Both the position numbers and the translations under genes were made by a program. Of a stretch of DNA of 64,000 nucleotides, positions 23,007-35,124 are shown piece after piece. This DNA is from Parascedosporium putredinis (Eukaryota > Ascomycota > Sordariomycetes > Microascales > Microascaceae). Location: NCBI GenBank assembly GCA_949357655.1, contig CASHTG010000016.1, positions 2,294,001 through 2,358,000 on the forward strand, read 5' to 3'. A model generated the notes under the pieces. That model was not told the origin of the DNA. It was given only the letters and a program-made list of their open reading frames with translations, and ran no database searches. How positions within the stretch are numbered: position 1 is the stretch's first letter; every line of letters begins with the position of its first letter.

Positions 23007-24685
23007 ATGGGCGAGCTCCAGAAGAAGCCGAGCCCCGCCACCTTTGCGTCGGCCTCTGAGCTCATTGGCAACACACCGCTCGTCAAGCTCAACAGGATTC
23101 CCCAGTCGCTGGGTATCGAGGCCGATGTCTACGCCAAAGTCGAGCTCTTCAATGCTGGAGGGAGTGTCAAGGACCGGATAGCCCTCCGCATGGTGGAGGA
23201 GGCCGAGAAGAGCGGGAGGATCAAGCCTGGCGATACCTTGATTGAGCCGACTAGTGGAAACACGTAAGTTTTTTTTTTTTTTTTTTTTTGTTGGACACAT
23301 CATTGAAGCCAATTCTCTGCATTCTTCACCTGGTTCAAGAGAGCGCTGGATGGCGATGATAAGAGGTTCCGGATACGGTGCTGACTAGTCTCATCCCTTA
23401 GTGGTATTGGCTTGGCCCTTGTCGGAGCTATCAAGGGCTACAAGACTATCATCACCCTCCCCGAAAAGATGTCGGCCGAGAAGGTCTCGGTCCTGCGAGC
23501 CCTCGGCGCTACCATCATCCGTACTCCTACCCAAGCTGCGTGGGACAGCCCCGAATCCCACATTGGCGTCGCTCGCCGTCTCGAAAAGGAGATTCCAAAC
23601 GCCCACATCCTGGACCAGTACACGAATCCGAACAACCCCAACGCGCATGAGTTTGGTACCGCCGAAGAGATTTGGGAGCAGACCAATGGCAAGATCACTG
23701 CCGTGGTTGCCGGCGCCGGCACTGGCGGTACCATTACGGGCCTGGCCAAGGGCTTGAAGAAGCACAACAACGACATTAAAATCATCGCCGCGGACCCCCA
23801 GGGGAGTATCCTCGCCTTGCCCGAGTCCCTCAACGAGCAGCACCGCGACGAGCCCTACAAGGTGGAGGGTATCGGTTACGATTTCATCCCCGACGTGCTC
23901 GACCAGCAGATCGTGGACAAGTGGTACAAGACCGAGGACGGCGAGTCCTTCCAGCTAGCCAGGCGCTTGATTGCCGAAGAGGGCCTCCTCGTCGGCGGCA
24001 GCTCGGGTTCCGCCATGGCGGCCATGGTGAAAGCCGTCAAGGACCTTGGCCTAGGCAAGGGCGATACCATTGTCGTGATCCTCCCCGACAGCATCCGCAA
24101 TTACCTGTCCAAATTCGCCGACGACGACTGGCTCGCGGCTAACAACCTCCTCACCCCCTCCAAGGTCGAGAGCGAGATTGGTCAAAGGCGGGCCCCGCCG
24201 ACGACCCGTACGGCGGCGCCACCGTCAAGGACCTCCGCCTGCGGCCCGTCACCTCGGTGTCCGCCTCGAGCCCCTGCTCCGAGGCCATTGAAACGATGCG
24301 CGACAAGGGTTTCGACCAGCTGCCCGTCCTGGCCGCCGGCAGCAAGCTCGTCGGCCTCGTGACGCTGGGCAATCTCTTGAGCTACATCTCGCGAGGACGC
24401 GCGACGGCGCAGAGCCCCGTCAGCGATGTCATGTTTGACTTTAGCCGGCTCGACGAGGTCGTCACCGACCCGCGCGACCTGCCCTCGGAGGCCAAGGAGA
24501 CGGGGAAGAAGAGGAAGTTTATCGAGCTCAAGGTCGATACGCCCCTGAAGACGCTGAGCAAGTTCCTCGAGTGGAATAGCGCGGGTGTGATCACGGAGAG
24601 GACGCCCGACGACAAGGGCAAGTTTAAGCCTGTGGCGGTTGTCACCAAGGTGGATCTTTTGACTTGGATGGTTCAGAAGTCGTAG
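23007..24685 (+). CDS. cys4: cystathionine beta-synthase
   Basis: PLP enzyme that condenses serine and homocysteine to cystathionine (reverse transsulfuration, cytosol). Exon 1 is 23007-23263, intron 23264-23401 with a T21 run just after the donor, exon 2 from 23402. ATG 23007 gives MGELQKKPSP; a GTG a few codons upstream is not a fungal start. Fold-type II motifs: GNTPLVKLNRIP, NAGGSVKDRI with the Schiff-base lysine K55, SGNTGIGLALVGAIKGY, phosphate-binding GAGTGGTITGLAKGLK, VGGSSGSAMAAM. The C-terminus has a CBS pair (SPCSEAIETMRDKGFDQLPV, LGNLLSYISRG; TPLKTLSKFLEWNSAGVITE). There is no N-terminal haem-binding segment, as usual in fungi. The frame breaks at CCCC 24193-24196 between catalytic and regulatory parts; one C restores ADDPYGGATVKDLRLRPVTS. 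Stop TAG at 24683-24685. Confidence 0.96.
23269..23289 (+). repeat. T21 run in the CBS intron
   Basis: Twenty-one T start four bases into the intron, immediately behind the GTAAG donor. Its length in the true genome is uncertain given the homopolymer errors elsewhere in the window. Confidence 0.85.
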
Positions 24686-25226
24686 GCGGGGCGGGCGCAT
24701 ATAGTCTCATACAGGAGTTAGTGCTCAGGTACCGCGGGGGTTTCAACAACATTTGATACGAGACGCATGCCGGAGGGGGAGTTGGCGTTTCTTTTCGAAT
24801 CTTCTTTATTTTCTGGACTACAAGGTAGAAGGAATGCGAATGCATGGGGGGGCGGACATGGACATTTAAGCGCCAAACAAGACTCAACACTTGTGTAGAT
24901 AGGCCGAGGCAAAAGGTTGTGAAGTTGAGAATAATGCATAATTAGAGTAGATCCTATTTGGAGCGATTATAATATTCTCCTTCAACAAAACCGGCTTAAC
25001 CATGCCAAAAGGAAGTGAGAGGGTGTGGATATCTCTGGTGATTGGTGACAAGAGCTAGCATCGAAGCCAAAGAGAAGAAACAAAAGAACCCGACATATTC
25101 GCCTTCATTGTGCATCTCTAATTCCAAATGCATAGAATGCTTCCGAGGAAAAGAGGAATAAGTGAAAATAGCCACGAGAAGGAAAGAGTACGAAACAATA
25201 GACCAAAACCCGCATCTTGTACTGTT
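24686..25226. other. convergent 3' region CBS / SR-beta
   Basis: About 540 bp between converging genes, AT-richer than both. It holds the two 3' UTRs. No other feature was seen. Confidence 0.6.
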
Positions 25227-26167
25227 TTAAACCTTGTCCGCGATCCAGGCCCACCACTTGCCCACGCCAGGGCCGTCGCCCAACACGTTACCGCCCTCGA
25301 CGTCGACGTAGACGTTGAACTCCCTCATCTGATCAAAGGTAAACTTTTCGGTGCCGTAGGAACCGAGCCAGTCGTCCGTCTCCTCGGAGCCGATGTCGTC
25401 GGTGCCGACGCCCGAGTCGAGCAGGCCCTTGCTCTTGGAGACGCGTATCCGGGAGATCTCGGCCTCGAGGCTGGCCTTGACGAGGGCCGGGGGCAGGGCG
25501 GTGAAGAGGTCGAGCTTGTTGACGGCGACGAGGAGGGGCACGGCGGAGGGGATCTTGGAGGTCTTGATGCCGGCGGTGCGCTTCTGGAGGAGGAGGAGGA
25601 CATCGTAGAGGTACGAGGCGGCGGCGGAGAGGGCGTCGTGCTCGGCGAGCGCGGCGGCGTCGACGAGGAAGACGACGGCCTTGGTCTTGGACTCGGCGAT
25701 GGCGTCGGGGGCGAGGCGGGCGAGCGTCTTTGGCGGAGCTTGCCGTGGCCGGGGGTGTCGACGAGCAGGAGCTTCGTGTAGGCGCCGGAGGATTCTTGCT
25801 TTTCGACGAGGCGGGATTTGGGGGCGGAGAGCTCGACGGAGTGGGCGGCTTGGGAGGTGTGGGTTTGGGGTACGGGCGACTGGGGTCGCTGTTGCTGTTG
25901 CTGTTGCTGCTGCTGGTCGCCGGCGGGGCCGGCCTCGGAGTCGCGCTCGAGGAGGGCGACGAGGGAGGTCTTGCCGGCGGCGGGGCTGCCGACGAGGAGG
26001 ACGGTCGGGGGCGAGGTGTAGGGCGAGGAGCTGACGAGGGCGTAGTGGAAGAGGACGGGGAAGAGGAGGACGATGAGGGCGCCGGTGATGAAGACGGTGG
26101 GCGAAGGGGTGAAGATGTATTCGAGGAAGGCCATGAAAGGCTCCTTGTACTGGAGGAGGGCGTCCAT
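25227..26167 (-). CDS. srp102: signal recognition particle receptor subunit beta (SR-beta)
   Basis: ER-membrane GTPase that anchors SR-alpha and couples ribosome delivery to the translocon. Start ATG at 26167 (MDALLQYKEPFMAFLEYIF); codons upstream in the same frame are not ATG. One N-terminal membrane helix (TVFITGALIVLLFPVLFHYA) is followed by the GTPase domain: P-loop LLVGSPAAGKTSLVALLERD, G3 DTPGHGK, G4 AVNKLDL. Between the P-loop and G3 sits a Q9 run coded by CAG/CAA (plus-strand GCTGTT repeats around 25891-25915), an insertion I do not expect in the core family. The frame breaks at the TTT 25729-25731 (AAA on the coding strand). One added base gives LRQKTLARLAPDAIAESK and the frame then runs to TAA 25227-25229 (KWWAWIADKV). 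About 310 residues, a normal fungal length. Confidence 0.92.
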
Positions 26168-28446
26168 GGTTGGAGAAGAAATGGGGGACAAGTAAAGAAG
26201 GAGGGAGGTGGGTGCGGGAGCAAAAAAGGAAGTGTCGCGAAGAAGAGTTTATGCAGCGCCCTCTCCTACTTTTTTGTGCAACGGGAGAGATATAAGGGGA
26301 GGTGAGAAGGAAGTCGTTGTTTTCGCAAAAGCCAGGTGGCGATGGCGAATATGCGAAAAGGAAAATAAAGGGGGGACGGATTTCTTTTTAGCGAGTTGTG
26401 GTTTGAAGCTCTAGGCGACCACGGCGCCCCACCACCGTGTGTGTGTGTTAGAACAACTCGTTTCTGTCGTCCTTTTTGATGAGCTAGCGTCCCGGCTCCG
26501 GAGCGAAGGCATTTGAAGTCATACGTTGTTCATTCGGAAGCTATTTTTCTTCTTTCTGCCTTCCACACAGGCGCGTGTGGCTGGAACAAGGCTGGAGATT
26601 AGTAACACTGTGTGGCGAAGGGAGATGTGGCTTTCTTCTGCCAGACTGAGGCGCTGCTGAGATTGATTGCTCTGGCGCCAGCGCAGGGACCTTGAAATGA
26701 GCCTGGTTGATATCTTTGCGCGTTGGGTTACGATAGGGCTGAGATAGCGCTTCTTTGCTTTCTTGATTTTTTTCTTTCTTACATGTAGTTATAAAATTTT
26801 TCTTACATTTTTAAAGAAAATATATTCCATTGGGGAAAAGAGGGATCCGACATGGACTCGGTTCTTATCTTTCCTCATGTAAAATCGAGGATGTCGCGGA
26901 TGATGCTGAAAAAAATGATGGGGAATTTCTGCCTTGCAGGTCTCCATCTTCTTTCGTCACGACATTAAGATTAACGAGCACTTCCGCTCTCGCGTGAGAC
27001 GGATGCTTGCACCCCGGGCTAGTTCCCTGCACGAGACGGGGGCTTTCATCTTAAAACACGACTGTCTGCGACCTAAGCATTGCATTGGCGACGCCGAGTC
27101 GTATCGATTTGTTTGAAGTTTGCCGGCGACCGTCGACGGCACGACCTTCTCGAAGCTGGCATCTATTAACCATCAACTCTTCTTTCTCTGTTTCTCTAAA
27201 AATAGAGAATAGTTTGTCCTTTTGATGTTTGGTGTCCATAGCTATAATTGAGGGCATGCAAGCTAGCATGAGCATTTGCATCAAATCAAACAATTTCTTA
27301 TTTTATTTTTATTTTTAATCCCTATGAAGAAGACGCAGCTTGAGACGTGAAGGAAGAAAAAAAAAAAAAAAGAGGATTGGAAAATTAGAGAACCCGACCC
27401 AGCCGGCCAAGACGCAGCCAAGACTGGTCGAGGCCCCAGTCTGACCCAGAATTGCGTGTACATGACCATCAGCCTCTCCCGCCCAAAGAAAAGCGAGGGA
27501 AGGAAATAGGAGACGCGAGACGCCATTACGAAAGCTTCTCGCCGGGGACTAATAAGAAGGTGCCAGTGCCAGTGCCAGGCCTCCCAGCCCCAATCCCGAC
27601 CCCGAGACTGCAGACGCGGCACACGGGACCTCCCCAGTCTCGTCAGCCTTCAGCTCTTTCCCCCAAACAGAGTCCACTTTCACCCCCAAAAGGAACAAAA
27701 AGGTACAGAAGTCAAGAGACTGCGAGACCGTGGGACTGGATCGACATTCCTTCGTAGCTGCCTTTTTCTGCTTCTCCTTTTTCTTTTTTCTTTTTCTTCT
27801 TCTTTCCTTTCTATCATCTTCTGGGATCTAAATTTCCTCTTGGGTTTGCACTAGATTTTGTTTCAGAGCTGCTGGATTCCGGGTTCTGCGTGAGGTCCAA
27901 TCTCATAAGCTTGGTACCATCCCACGTTTTGTCCCTTTCCCCTTTTTTTCTTTTTTTCTTTTCGCATCCCAGCATCCCTTTAATCGTGGATCGGCTCGTC
28001 GTGAAGGAGGCCCTCGCTTTTTAGTCTCTTGCTTCTTTCCTCCCCCAACGACGACCTAATTCCCAGTTTCGCACTGAGTCTCGGCCACGTTCCTTCCTTT
28101 TGACCCTGTTACGCGACTTCCTCCTCAAGTGGTTCCTGGCCCGCTTTTTGTGAAGCCTCGAGACGACGCCACGGCTTGACCGGCTCGACGACACGACACG
28201 CCTGCCCGATCACGACCTTGCTTTGCTTACGATAGACGGAGGAATAACCCACCTGTTGCGCAAATTGCCCCCGCCTCCGTCGCGAACTCGCCCTTCCCCC
28301 TCCCTTTCTTGTCTCGACTTCAGTTCGTTCTCGAACGGCGAGACCCCGCGCCTTTCCTCCTCGATCCCCTCCGCTACGCTCCACGCAGTAGTCCCTCGGC
28401 TGACTAGCCGCGCACCCTCTGCGTTCCATCTACCGTCCTTCGGCAC
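26168..28446. promoter_or_regulatory. divergent intergenic region SR-beta / akr1
   Basis: About 2.3 kb between diverging start codons, so both promoters lie here. It contains a GT run near 26437-26449, an AT-rich stretch (26755-26830), an A15 run at 27357-27371, and from about 27760 a long CT-rich leader toward akr1. No protein gene was supported. Confidence 0.6.
27463..28446 (+). promoter_or_regulatory. akr1: ATG-free pyrimidine-rich leader of akr1
   Basis: Reading the plus strand leftward from the akr1 start codon, the nearest ATG is at about 27461, so nearly 1 kb contains none. The part from about 27760 is rich in CTTT and TTTC runs, the usual signature of fungal promoter-proximal and 5' UTR sequence. 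Transcription start is not visible. Confidence 0.5.
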
Positions 28447-31105
28447 ATGGCCGGCAAACCAACAGGAATCGGCTCCGAGTCCACCGCCCCCACCCCCATC
28501 CGACTCTCCTCCAAGTCCGCCGCCGCGGCTCCTATGCTCGATAGAGAGATGGAGCTTGGTGCGCTCTCTGGCGAGGCCACATCGCCCGCCGCGGCCGGCG
28601 CTGCCGCGGCACCGGTCCCGGCCGAGAATGATATCATGCAAATAGCGAGGGTAGGCGATGTGCCTGCCATGGAGAAGCTGTTTGAGTCTGGAGACTACGA
28701 CGCCACATATACCGATGACGATGGCATTACGCCGCTGCATGTGAGTCCAGACTCGTGACCCTGCTATCCTTCTGCGCCTTCACCATTTTCTCCCTTCCCT
28801 TTGCTTTCTTCCCCTTTGCCCTGAGCTACTCTTGCTAACCGACCGGTTCAACAGTGGGCGGCCATCAACAACCAGTATGCCATGTGCAAGTTCCTCATCG
28901 ACCATGGAGCCGAAGTGAACAGGAAAGGCGGCGACTCGGTCGCAACACCCTCCAATGGGCTGCTCAGCGCTGTCACTACTACGTCGTCAATTTTCTCCTT
29001 CACCACGGCGCCGACCCTCTCATCACCGACCAACAAGGCTACAACACCCTCCACATCGCCACCTTCAACGGCAACGTCCTCCTCCTCGTCCTGCTTCTTC
29101 ATCAGGGCATCCCCGTCGACGTTGCCGACAGCTTCGGCCATACCGGACTTATGTGGTCCGCCTACAAGGGCTTCCCCAGTGCGTAGACGTCTTCCTCCGC
29201 TGGGGCGCTAGCGTCGAGGCGGTCGACGAACAGGGCTTCACCGCCCTGCACTGGGCCCTCGTCAAAGGTTCCGCCGCCTGTATCCTCAAACTGATCGAGT
29301 ATGGGTCCGATCGCTTCGCCAAGACCGAGACGGGTAAGACCCCGGCTGTGACGGCCTCAGAGCTCAACACGACGCCGCAGTGGCGCCGCGCTCTAAGGGA
29401 GTGCGGCTACGACAGCGAGGGCCACCTCATCGTTCCGCCGTGGCCTGGGGCGTCCTATTTCCTCAAGGATAAGCGGGATTTCGTGACCAAGTTCCTATTC
29501 CTCTACCCGACAATCTTGATCTGGGCGGTGATTAGCATCGTCGCATACATGCCCATCTTTGCCGGCGTGCCCCTCGCCATGGCGGTCGGCTACGGTTTGA
29601 TGTGGGTTGCAAACCAGGTGCTCGAGCATGCGCCATCAGACATGAGACACTACCAGAAGACGGTAAGTGCAAGAACAGCAAACCCCTCCCTCTCAAGATC
29701 GCAACAAATCACTAACCTAGAAACCTGGACTTGGACGTAGCCTTGGTTGGCCGGCATATTTGCGGGTTCGCTCTTCCTCATCGGATGCAACTGGCTTCTC
29801 TCCATCTTTGCCTCAACGACCTTTTACGCAGGTAAGTCTTGAATGGACCCAACGCTGCCATATCCTTCCCACACAACATCTTCGTCCCAACTTGCTGACC
29901 TCTCCGCCTCGCCCGACGACCAGAATCCGAAACACGATGGCTTCTTAACCTGGCTTTCCTCGCCTGCTACCTCACCGTCGGCTACTTTTATGCCACCTGT
30001 ATGGTGTATGACCCAGGCTTCGTGCCTAAGATGAAGGGCATTGCCGAACAAAAGGCCGTCATCGACGAGCTCCTCAAGGAGTGGAAGTATGACGAGGCCA
30101 ACTTTTGCGTCACCTGCATGATTCGCACGCCCCTGAGGAGCAAGCACTGCCGAAGGTGTCAGCGCTGCGTTGCCAGGCATGATCAGTGAGCCTTTCCCTC
30201 GTCCCAACCCCGCGTAGAGCTTGGTCGAAGATGCTAACAGACGCACTAGCCACTGCCCTTGGGTGTACAACTGCATTGGCGTCAACAACCATCGAAACTT
30301 CTTCTTCTACGTCGTCAGCCTCACTTTTGGCGTGCTATTCTACGACTGGATTCTCTACTACTGTAAGTCTCGCATCGCATCGTGTTATCGTCCCAATCTT
30401 GTTCGAAAACCCCTCCCGCCTCCTTTCCCCGCTAACGTTTGATGTAGACTTTTCCGCTCTCACGCCCAACGCCTCGGACACCTGCAACTTGCTCGGCCCC
30501 AGCATCTGTAAAGTTGTCAACGCGGACGCCTATACGCTCATTCTCGCCATCTGGGCCACGCTCCAACTCACCTGGGTGTCTATGCTTCTGTTCGTTCAGG
30601 TGATCCAAATCTCGCGGGCCATGACTACCTACGAGAATATGTTTGGAGTGCAGGATACCGATGTTAGCACGGCCTTCACCTCGACCGGCACCCCTCTTGA
30701 TCCCAACCACCCGGCCAACGCGCCCTCGGGCGAGTCCGGCACTGGCGGAGGCCACTCCCACGGACACTCCCATGGCCGCAGGCGCCAGGGCGGCTTCGTC
30801 AAGAACTGGGCGCGTATCCTCGGCGTTGATCCTTTTATCGAGACAGTGCGCGGACGCGGTGCGGCAACAGGCAGCAGTAAAGACCGGCGCAAGAAGAAGA
30901 ACCCTTACTCCAAGGGGTGCGTGGTCAACTGCAAGGACTTCCTTTGCGACCCGGCCCCCTCTTCGGCGAGAGGAGGAGCGGAGAGGCTAGCCTCGGGGGT
31001 GAGGTGGTCAATTACTCGGAAATGTACGAGAGCCCTCGGATGATGGAAGCTACAGGCAGGAGGAGGAGGGGCGGCTACGAGTCCGTAGCAGTTGAAGAGG
31101 TATAG
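28447..31105 (+). CDS. akr1: palmitoyltransferase Akr1 (ankyrin repeat, DHHC)
   Basis: Golgi/endosomal enzyme that S-palmitoylates cytosolic proteins. Exons: 28447-28740, 28855-29662, 29741-29832, 29924-30185, 30250-30362 and 30448-31105. The N-terminus is disordered, then five to six ankyrin repeats (DGITPLHWAAINNQYAMCKF, GYNTLHIATFNGNVLLLVLL, GFTALHWALVKGSAACILKL). About six membrane helices follow (FLYPTILIWAVISIVAYMPI, GIFAGSLFLIGCNWLLSIFA, FFFYVVSLTFGVLFYDWILY, LILAIWATLQLTWVSMLLFV). The cysteine-rich domain has CVTCMIRTPLRSKHCRRCQ and the catalytic DHHCPWVYNCIGVNNH, split by the fourth intron inside DHH. Breaks at CCC 28948-28950, CCCC 29174-29177 and CCCCC 30955-30959 are each cured by one C. 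The last restores the C-terminal tail (EVVNYSEMYESPRMMEATG) to TAG 31103-31105. A His-Gly-rich loop (HSHGHSHG) precedes the tail. Confidence 0.95.
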
Positions 31106-32239
31106 CCGAGATCGGCCCTCTTTTGCTTTGCTTTCCGCCCCTTTTATTCCTCTCCGCCTTTGCTGCTCGTTCTTGCGGACAAGAGGAATCGGGAAAATGA
31201 ATGGGGCGTTTCTACTTGTTGTCTACATACGCCCCGTGTATCTATGTATACCGCTTCGGGTTTGTTTTTTCCAAGTTACCCTCTCCAACAGACGTTCATA
31301 CCGTGCATTCCACAGCGGCCTGTTTTTGTTTACGAGGTATGGGGAGTGGGATCGGGATTTGGAAAGTGCGCACGGAGTTGTGCGCTCTCCCGCTCTTTTT
31401 CTTTTGCATAGGATGGCCACCCGGTTTTGTTTTGATGGTCAAGGGGAAGAGATGGTGAGGCATATGCTATGGGCGTTTTTTCACTCTTTTTCCCTCTCTC
31501 CCTCTCACTCTCGATCTCGGTCTCTACGCACCCCGCCCCCTCTTCGCTCCCCGGCTCCTTTTTACACTTTGGCCGTGGCGAGATTGTCTCTCTTGCAAAC
31601 CGAAACCGAGGTTACGGTGGTCTCAAGTGAAGAGGGGAAGTCGAGAGCTTATTTAATCTCACAGGAAAGGGGAAAGTTAGAGAGTATGGATGATGGGATT
31701 CTAAGATGAATGGCGCAGAGCCGGAGGAAAGGAACCAACGCATGGGAGATGATACACACGACCCTTACAAAGGAGTGAGTAATAGACCTATCTTAATTAT
31801 TTGTTGTGCTCAGATTCTTGTTCATCCCCTCCAGAAGATGTGGTTTGAAAGCATGCCTGCCTCTCCTTGCCCTTCGGACCGACTGGCAACAGAGACAGCA
31901 GGTCTTTTGCGCGGCAGGGCGTGTAGAAGCGACTGGGTAAGCGCCCCTTCTGCTGACACGCCTGCTTCTAATATCTACGCCAAGGAGATAGGATAGCCTT
32001 TTTCTACTAATGAGACATATGATGTGAGAGGGTCGATGAAGGGGAAACCCATGTCCCTTTGACTACGTTCTTCAACCGCCCTCTGTTCGATGTACGAGAG
32101 TGAATTCGGAACATGCGTGAATGGGGACTTAGGACGAATGGTACGTCCGTTCACGAAAGTACCCGAGGGACTGGACAAGAAAGGGGGTATTTGGAGGCTG
32201 GGGGATGGATAGGATACATGAAGGAGTGTGTGATGGCAA

Positions 32240-34600
32240 GACCTTTATTCACTCAGAAGCAACGTGAAGCGATGGTGACCTTGAGGAGGGGCGGGTGCTA
32301 TCGATTTGAGGCCCCGGCAAGGGATCTGGGAAGCGGAGAGGGGGTGGATGAATGGAGAGGAAAAGACAATCCGGTGACGGTCCTTGGCGGGAGAGAGGAC
32401 ATTGGGAGGAGAGAAAAGATGCCTGGGGCAAAGGGGTGCGAGGGAGCTGGCCCTTTCTCGATGTCTGCCAAGACGGCTGTGAGGGACCAGAGGGCGCATG
32501 GGGTGTGAGGAGAGTGAGGGAGACGAGAGCACAAATGTGCCGAGCTTTGAGTCTTGGGGACTTTGTCGAACGGTGGGGGAAGGGGGTGCAAGGCCCAAGG
32601 CCGTGGCGAGGCAGGACGGCGATTCTACTTTGATGAGAAAAAGGGACCAACTTTGTCCGCGTGGATGCCTGGGAGGAGGCCGTGGCCGAGAAAAGGATCG
32701 AACGAGACTAGAGGGTACGTGACCGGGTCGTTTCGTTCCTCGTCTCCATGAAGGAAGGAGAAGGTGAGGGTGAGCAGGGGGGAGTGACGATTCTTGGTCT
32801 CTTCGCCTCTGGCGCGGATACCAAGGCACGGAGGACCCCGAAGCAGTCATCTAGGCTGGTGGTGGGCCACTACGAACAAGCACAGGACAGAGGCAATGTG
32901 AGTTTCTGGGCGTTGGGAAGGAAACGGGCGGAGCTTTTTTGTTTTTCTTCTTGCCTCGTGCTGAGAGAGTCCACGCCCTGGTTGCCTGGGGACCTCAACG
33001 AAAGTTGTCGGGAAGAGGGCGGGGGGGGTGAAGAAGAAGAGTCAGGATGAAGCTTAGGTTAAGGTTGAGGTTGAGGGGGAGGGGAGGGGGGTGAAAGGGG
33101 AGAGGGAAGGAGTGAGCCATATCCCGGTGAGGGAGGTGGGTAATGGGAGAGAGACTTTGCCATGACGAGAAGGGGATTCTTTGGCCCGGTATGAAGAGGT
33201 CGATCGTTCTGCGCTCTGCTGCCTGCGATGGATTCGCGGCAGGATATTGAGAGGAGACAGGTTCTTCTGGGGAATGGGCAGGAAGCACGAGGAGACTGTT
33301 TTGGGGTAGGGTGTAACGTGGGAAATCCTTGGGTGGCGAGAGGACGGAGCTTTTCTTGATTCCTCTCTGCCTGGGCGTGAGGATTGGGAAATGGTGAGGG
33401 ATACAGAGAGAGAGAGAAGGGGTGGAGTGGGAGTGGGAGGAGATGGACACGGAGGGGTGAGAGAGAGAGAGAGAGGAAACGGTACTTGGACTTGGATGAT
33501 TCGGATCGTTGGGACTCTTGGTTTGGTCTCCGAGGAGGAGAAGAGCACGGGGAGGGTTTGTGACTTGTTGCCTAGCAAGCGAGGACCGTGGGGTGCCACT
33601 CTGTGGGCTGGACATGGAAGAGCGAGGGGGGCGAGAGAGCTAGAGAGAAGGAGAGAGAAGGGGAGGGATGGTGCGAGAAGGTCGTGCTGTACCTTCTCCT
33701 ACTCAGGGACTTACTCTTTTGGTTGATGAGAGGAGGCGACGAGGTGTGAGGATGGGGGTGGGGGCAGTTAAGGTCAGGGGGTTGGACTTGCTGGAGGGAC
33801 GGGGAGGGGGCGAGGAGCCAGTCACCTAGGCCAGGCAAGAGTTGTCATTCGCTTTGTTGGAGGCGGCTTCAGTGTGCTTGCCTCCTGCCAGGGCAGCCGT
33901 TGTTGAGGAGATGGGGAGTGGAGAGTGGGATGTGGGTAGTGCGAGAGGGTGCGAGAGTGTGCGAAAGAGTGCGAAGGGGAGTTGGCGGTACGGGGGTAGT
34001 TACGGAATGGGGGCTATGGAGATGTTGCAAGGCTTTCTTGAGTTGTGTTGATGTGGTGAAGAGGAGAGGCCAGTCAGAGGACTTGGGGAGTGGCGGCTTG
34101 GGCGAGGGAAGGGGGCATACGTGGACTCTGGAGGGTTGGAAGAGATGGTTTTGGGGGAGGAGGGAGGTAGAGGGAGTGCGCATTAGTACAGTGGTGAGGA
34201 AGAAGAGGGAAATGAAGACACGCCCCTACTTGGTTGTTCCAAGGGAAAGGAGAGAGGAGAAGGGAAGGATTTTAGACACGAATGGAGGCGTCATCTGATG
34301 GGTGGTCAAGAGGGAGAAGGCTGGGCGGGACTCCTCTGACACTGCGTGTTTCTTTTCACTTCACGTGCTGGTAGAGGGTGTAAGTGGCGGCGGAGAGGGT
34401 AGAGTAAAGGTTTGTCAAGTTTCAGAAGGGGGATATACGGGTGGGAGCGTCAGGTATTTGTTCCCAGGGCCGAATCCGGCTCTGACTGCATGGACTTAAA
34501 GTAGCTTGGGGGTATATGGAAGGGAAAGAAAAGGAAAAGGAAAAGAAAAAAGAGAAGAAAAGAAAAGAAGAAAAAACAGACTATTGGACAGACAGAAAGC
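32240..34600 (+). other. strand-asymmetric purine-rich block
   Basis: For about 2.3 kb the plus strand is markedly rich in G and A (repeated GGGAGAG, GAGGAGG, GAAGAAG), with G-runs up to eight (near 33021). Fungal leaders have this bias on the template strand, so it could be a leader of a minus-strand transcript, but no minus-strand gene follows it. Confidence 0.55.
34518..34576 (+). repeat. 59-nt uninterrupted polypurine tract
   Basis: Only A and G from 34518 to 34576, built from GGAAA and GAAAA units. It is a candidate for triplex (H-DNA) formation. Confidence 0.85.
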
Positions 34601-35093
34601 AGAAAACAGGGGGAAGGCTGCGTCGTGGTAAAAAAAATGTATGACGTCGGAGGTCAAAGTGGATGGTGGATGGATGGAGCGCGGACTTGGAGGAAGAGGC
34701 GCGGTCGCGGCTACTTGGCGTTTTTCTGGTCGCTAGTCGCATATGTGTGGCGAGTGGAGAGGGAAGGATGAAGCGAAATAGATAAAAGGAGCAAGAGTAA
34801 GTTATGCATCAGAAAAAGGAGATTATATCGTAGTTTTGTTAATTCAAAGATGGAGTCACCCCAGACGCCAAAGACTGTGGTTTCTCCTTTACAAGACGGG
34901 AGTCGGGCATCTTGAAATGCCCTCGCTCACGGATAGTCTCCGAGCTGGGCGGGAGGAAGAGGAAGGGGTGCTCTTGCGACATTCCATCTACGAATCAATG
35001 CATTTTGTGCTTTGCGCTTTGCAAGTGGGCGGTGCTCATCGAATCAGTACATTGTATTGAATAATCGAGACCAAATTGATGTGTGGGGGAAGT

Positions 35094-35124
35094 AAAAAGA
35101 AAAGAAAGAAAGAAAGAAAGAAAA
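35094..35124 (+). repeat. (AAAG)n microsatellite
   Basis: About seven AAAG units in the gene-poor region. No other feature overlaps. Confidence 0.85.

Noticed and set aside
24193..24196. CBS as a pseudogene or a natural split of catalytic and regulatory domains
   Set aside because: Both halves keep full family sequence and one C joins them; the same error type occurs in most genes of the window.
32245..33615. Long Ser/Pro/Arg-rich minus-strand frames in the purine block
   Set aside because: They are a consequence of the purine-strand bias, which removes stop codons on the pyrimidine strand.
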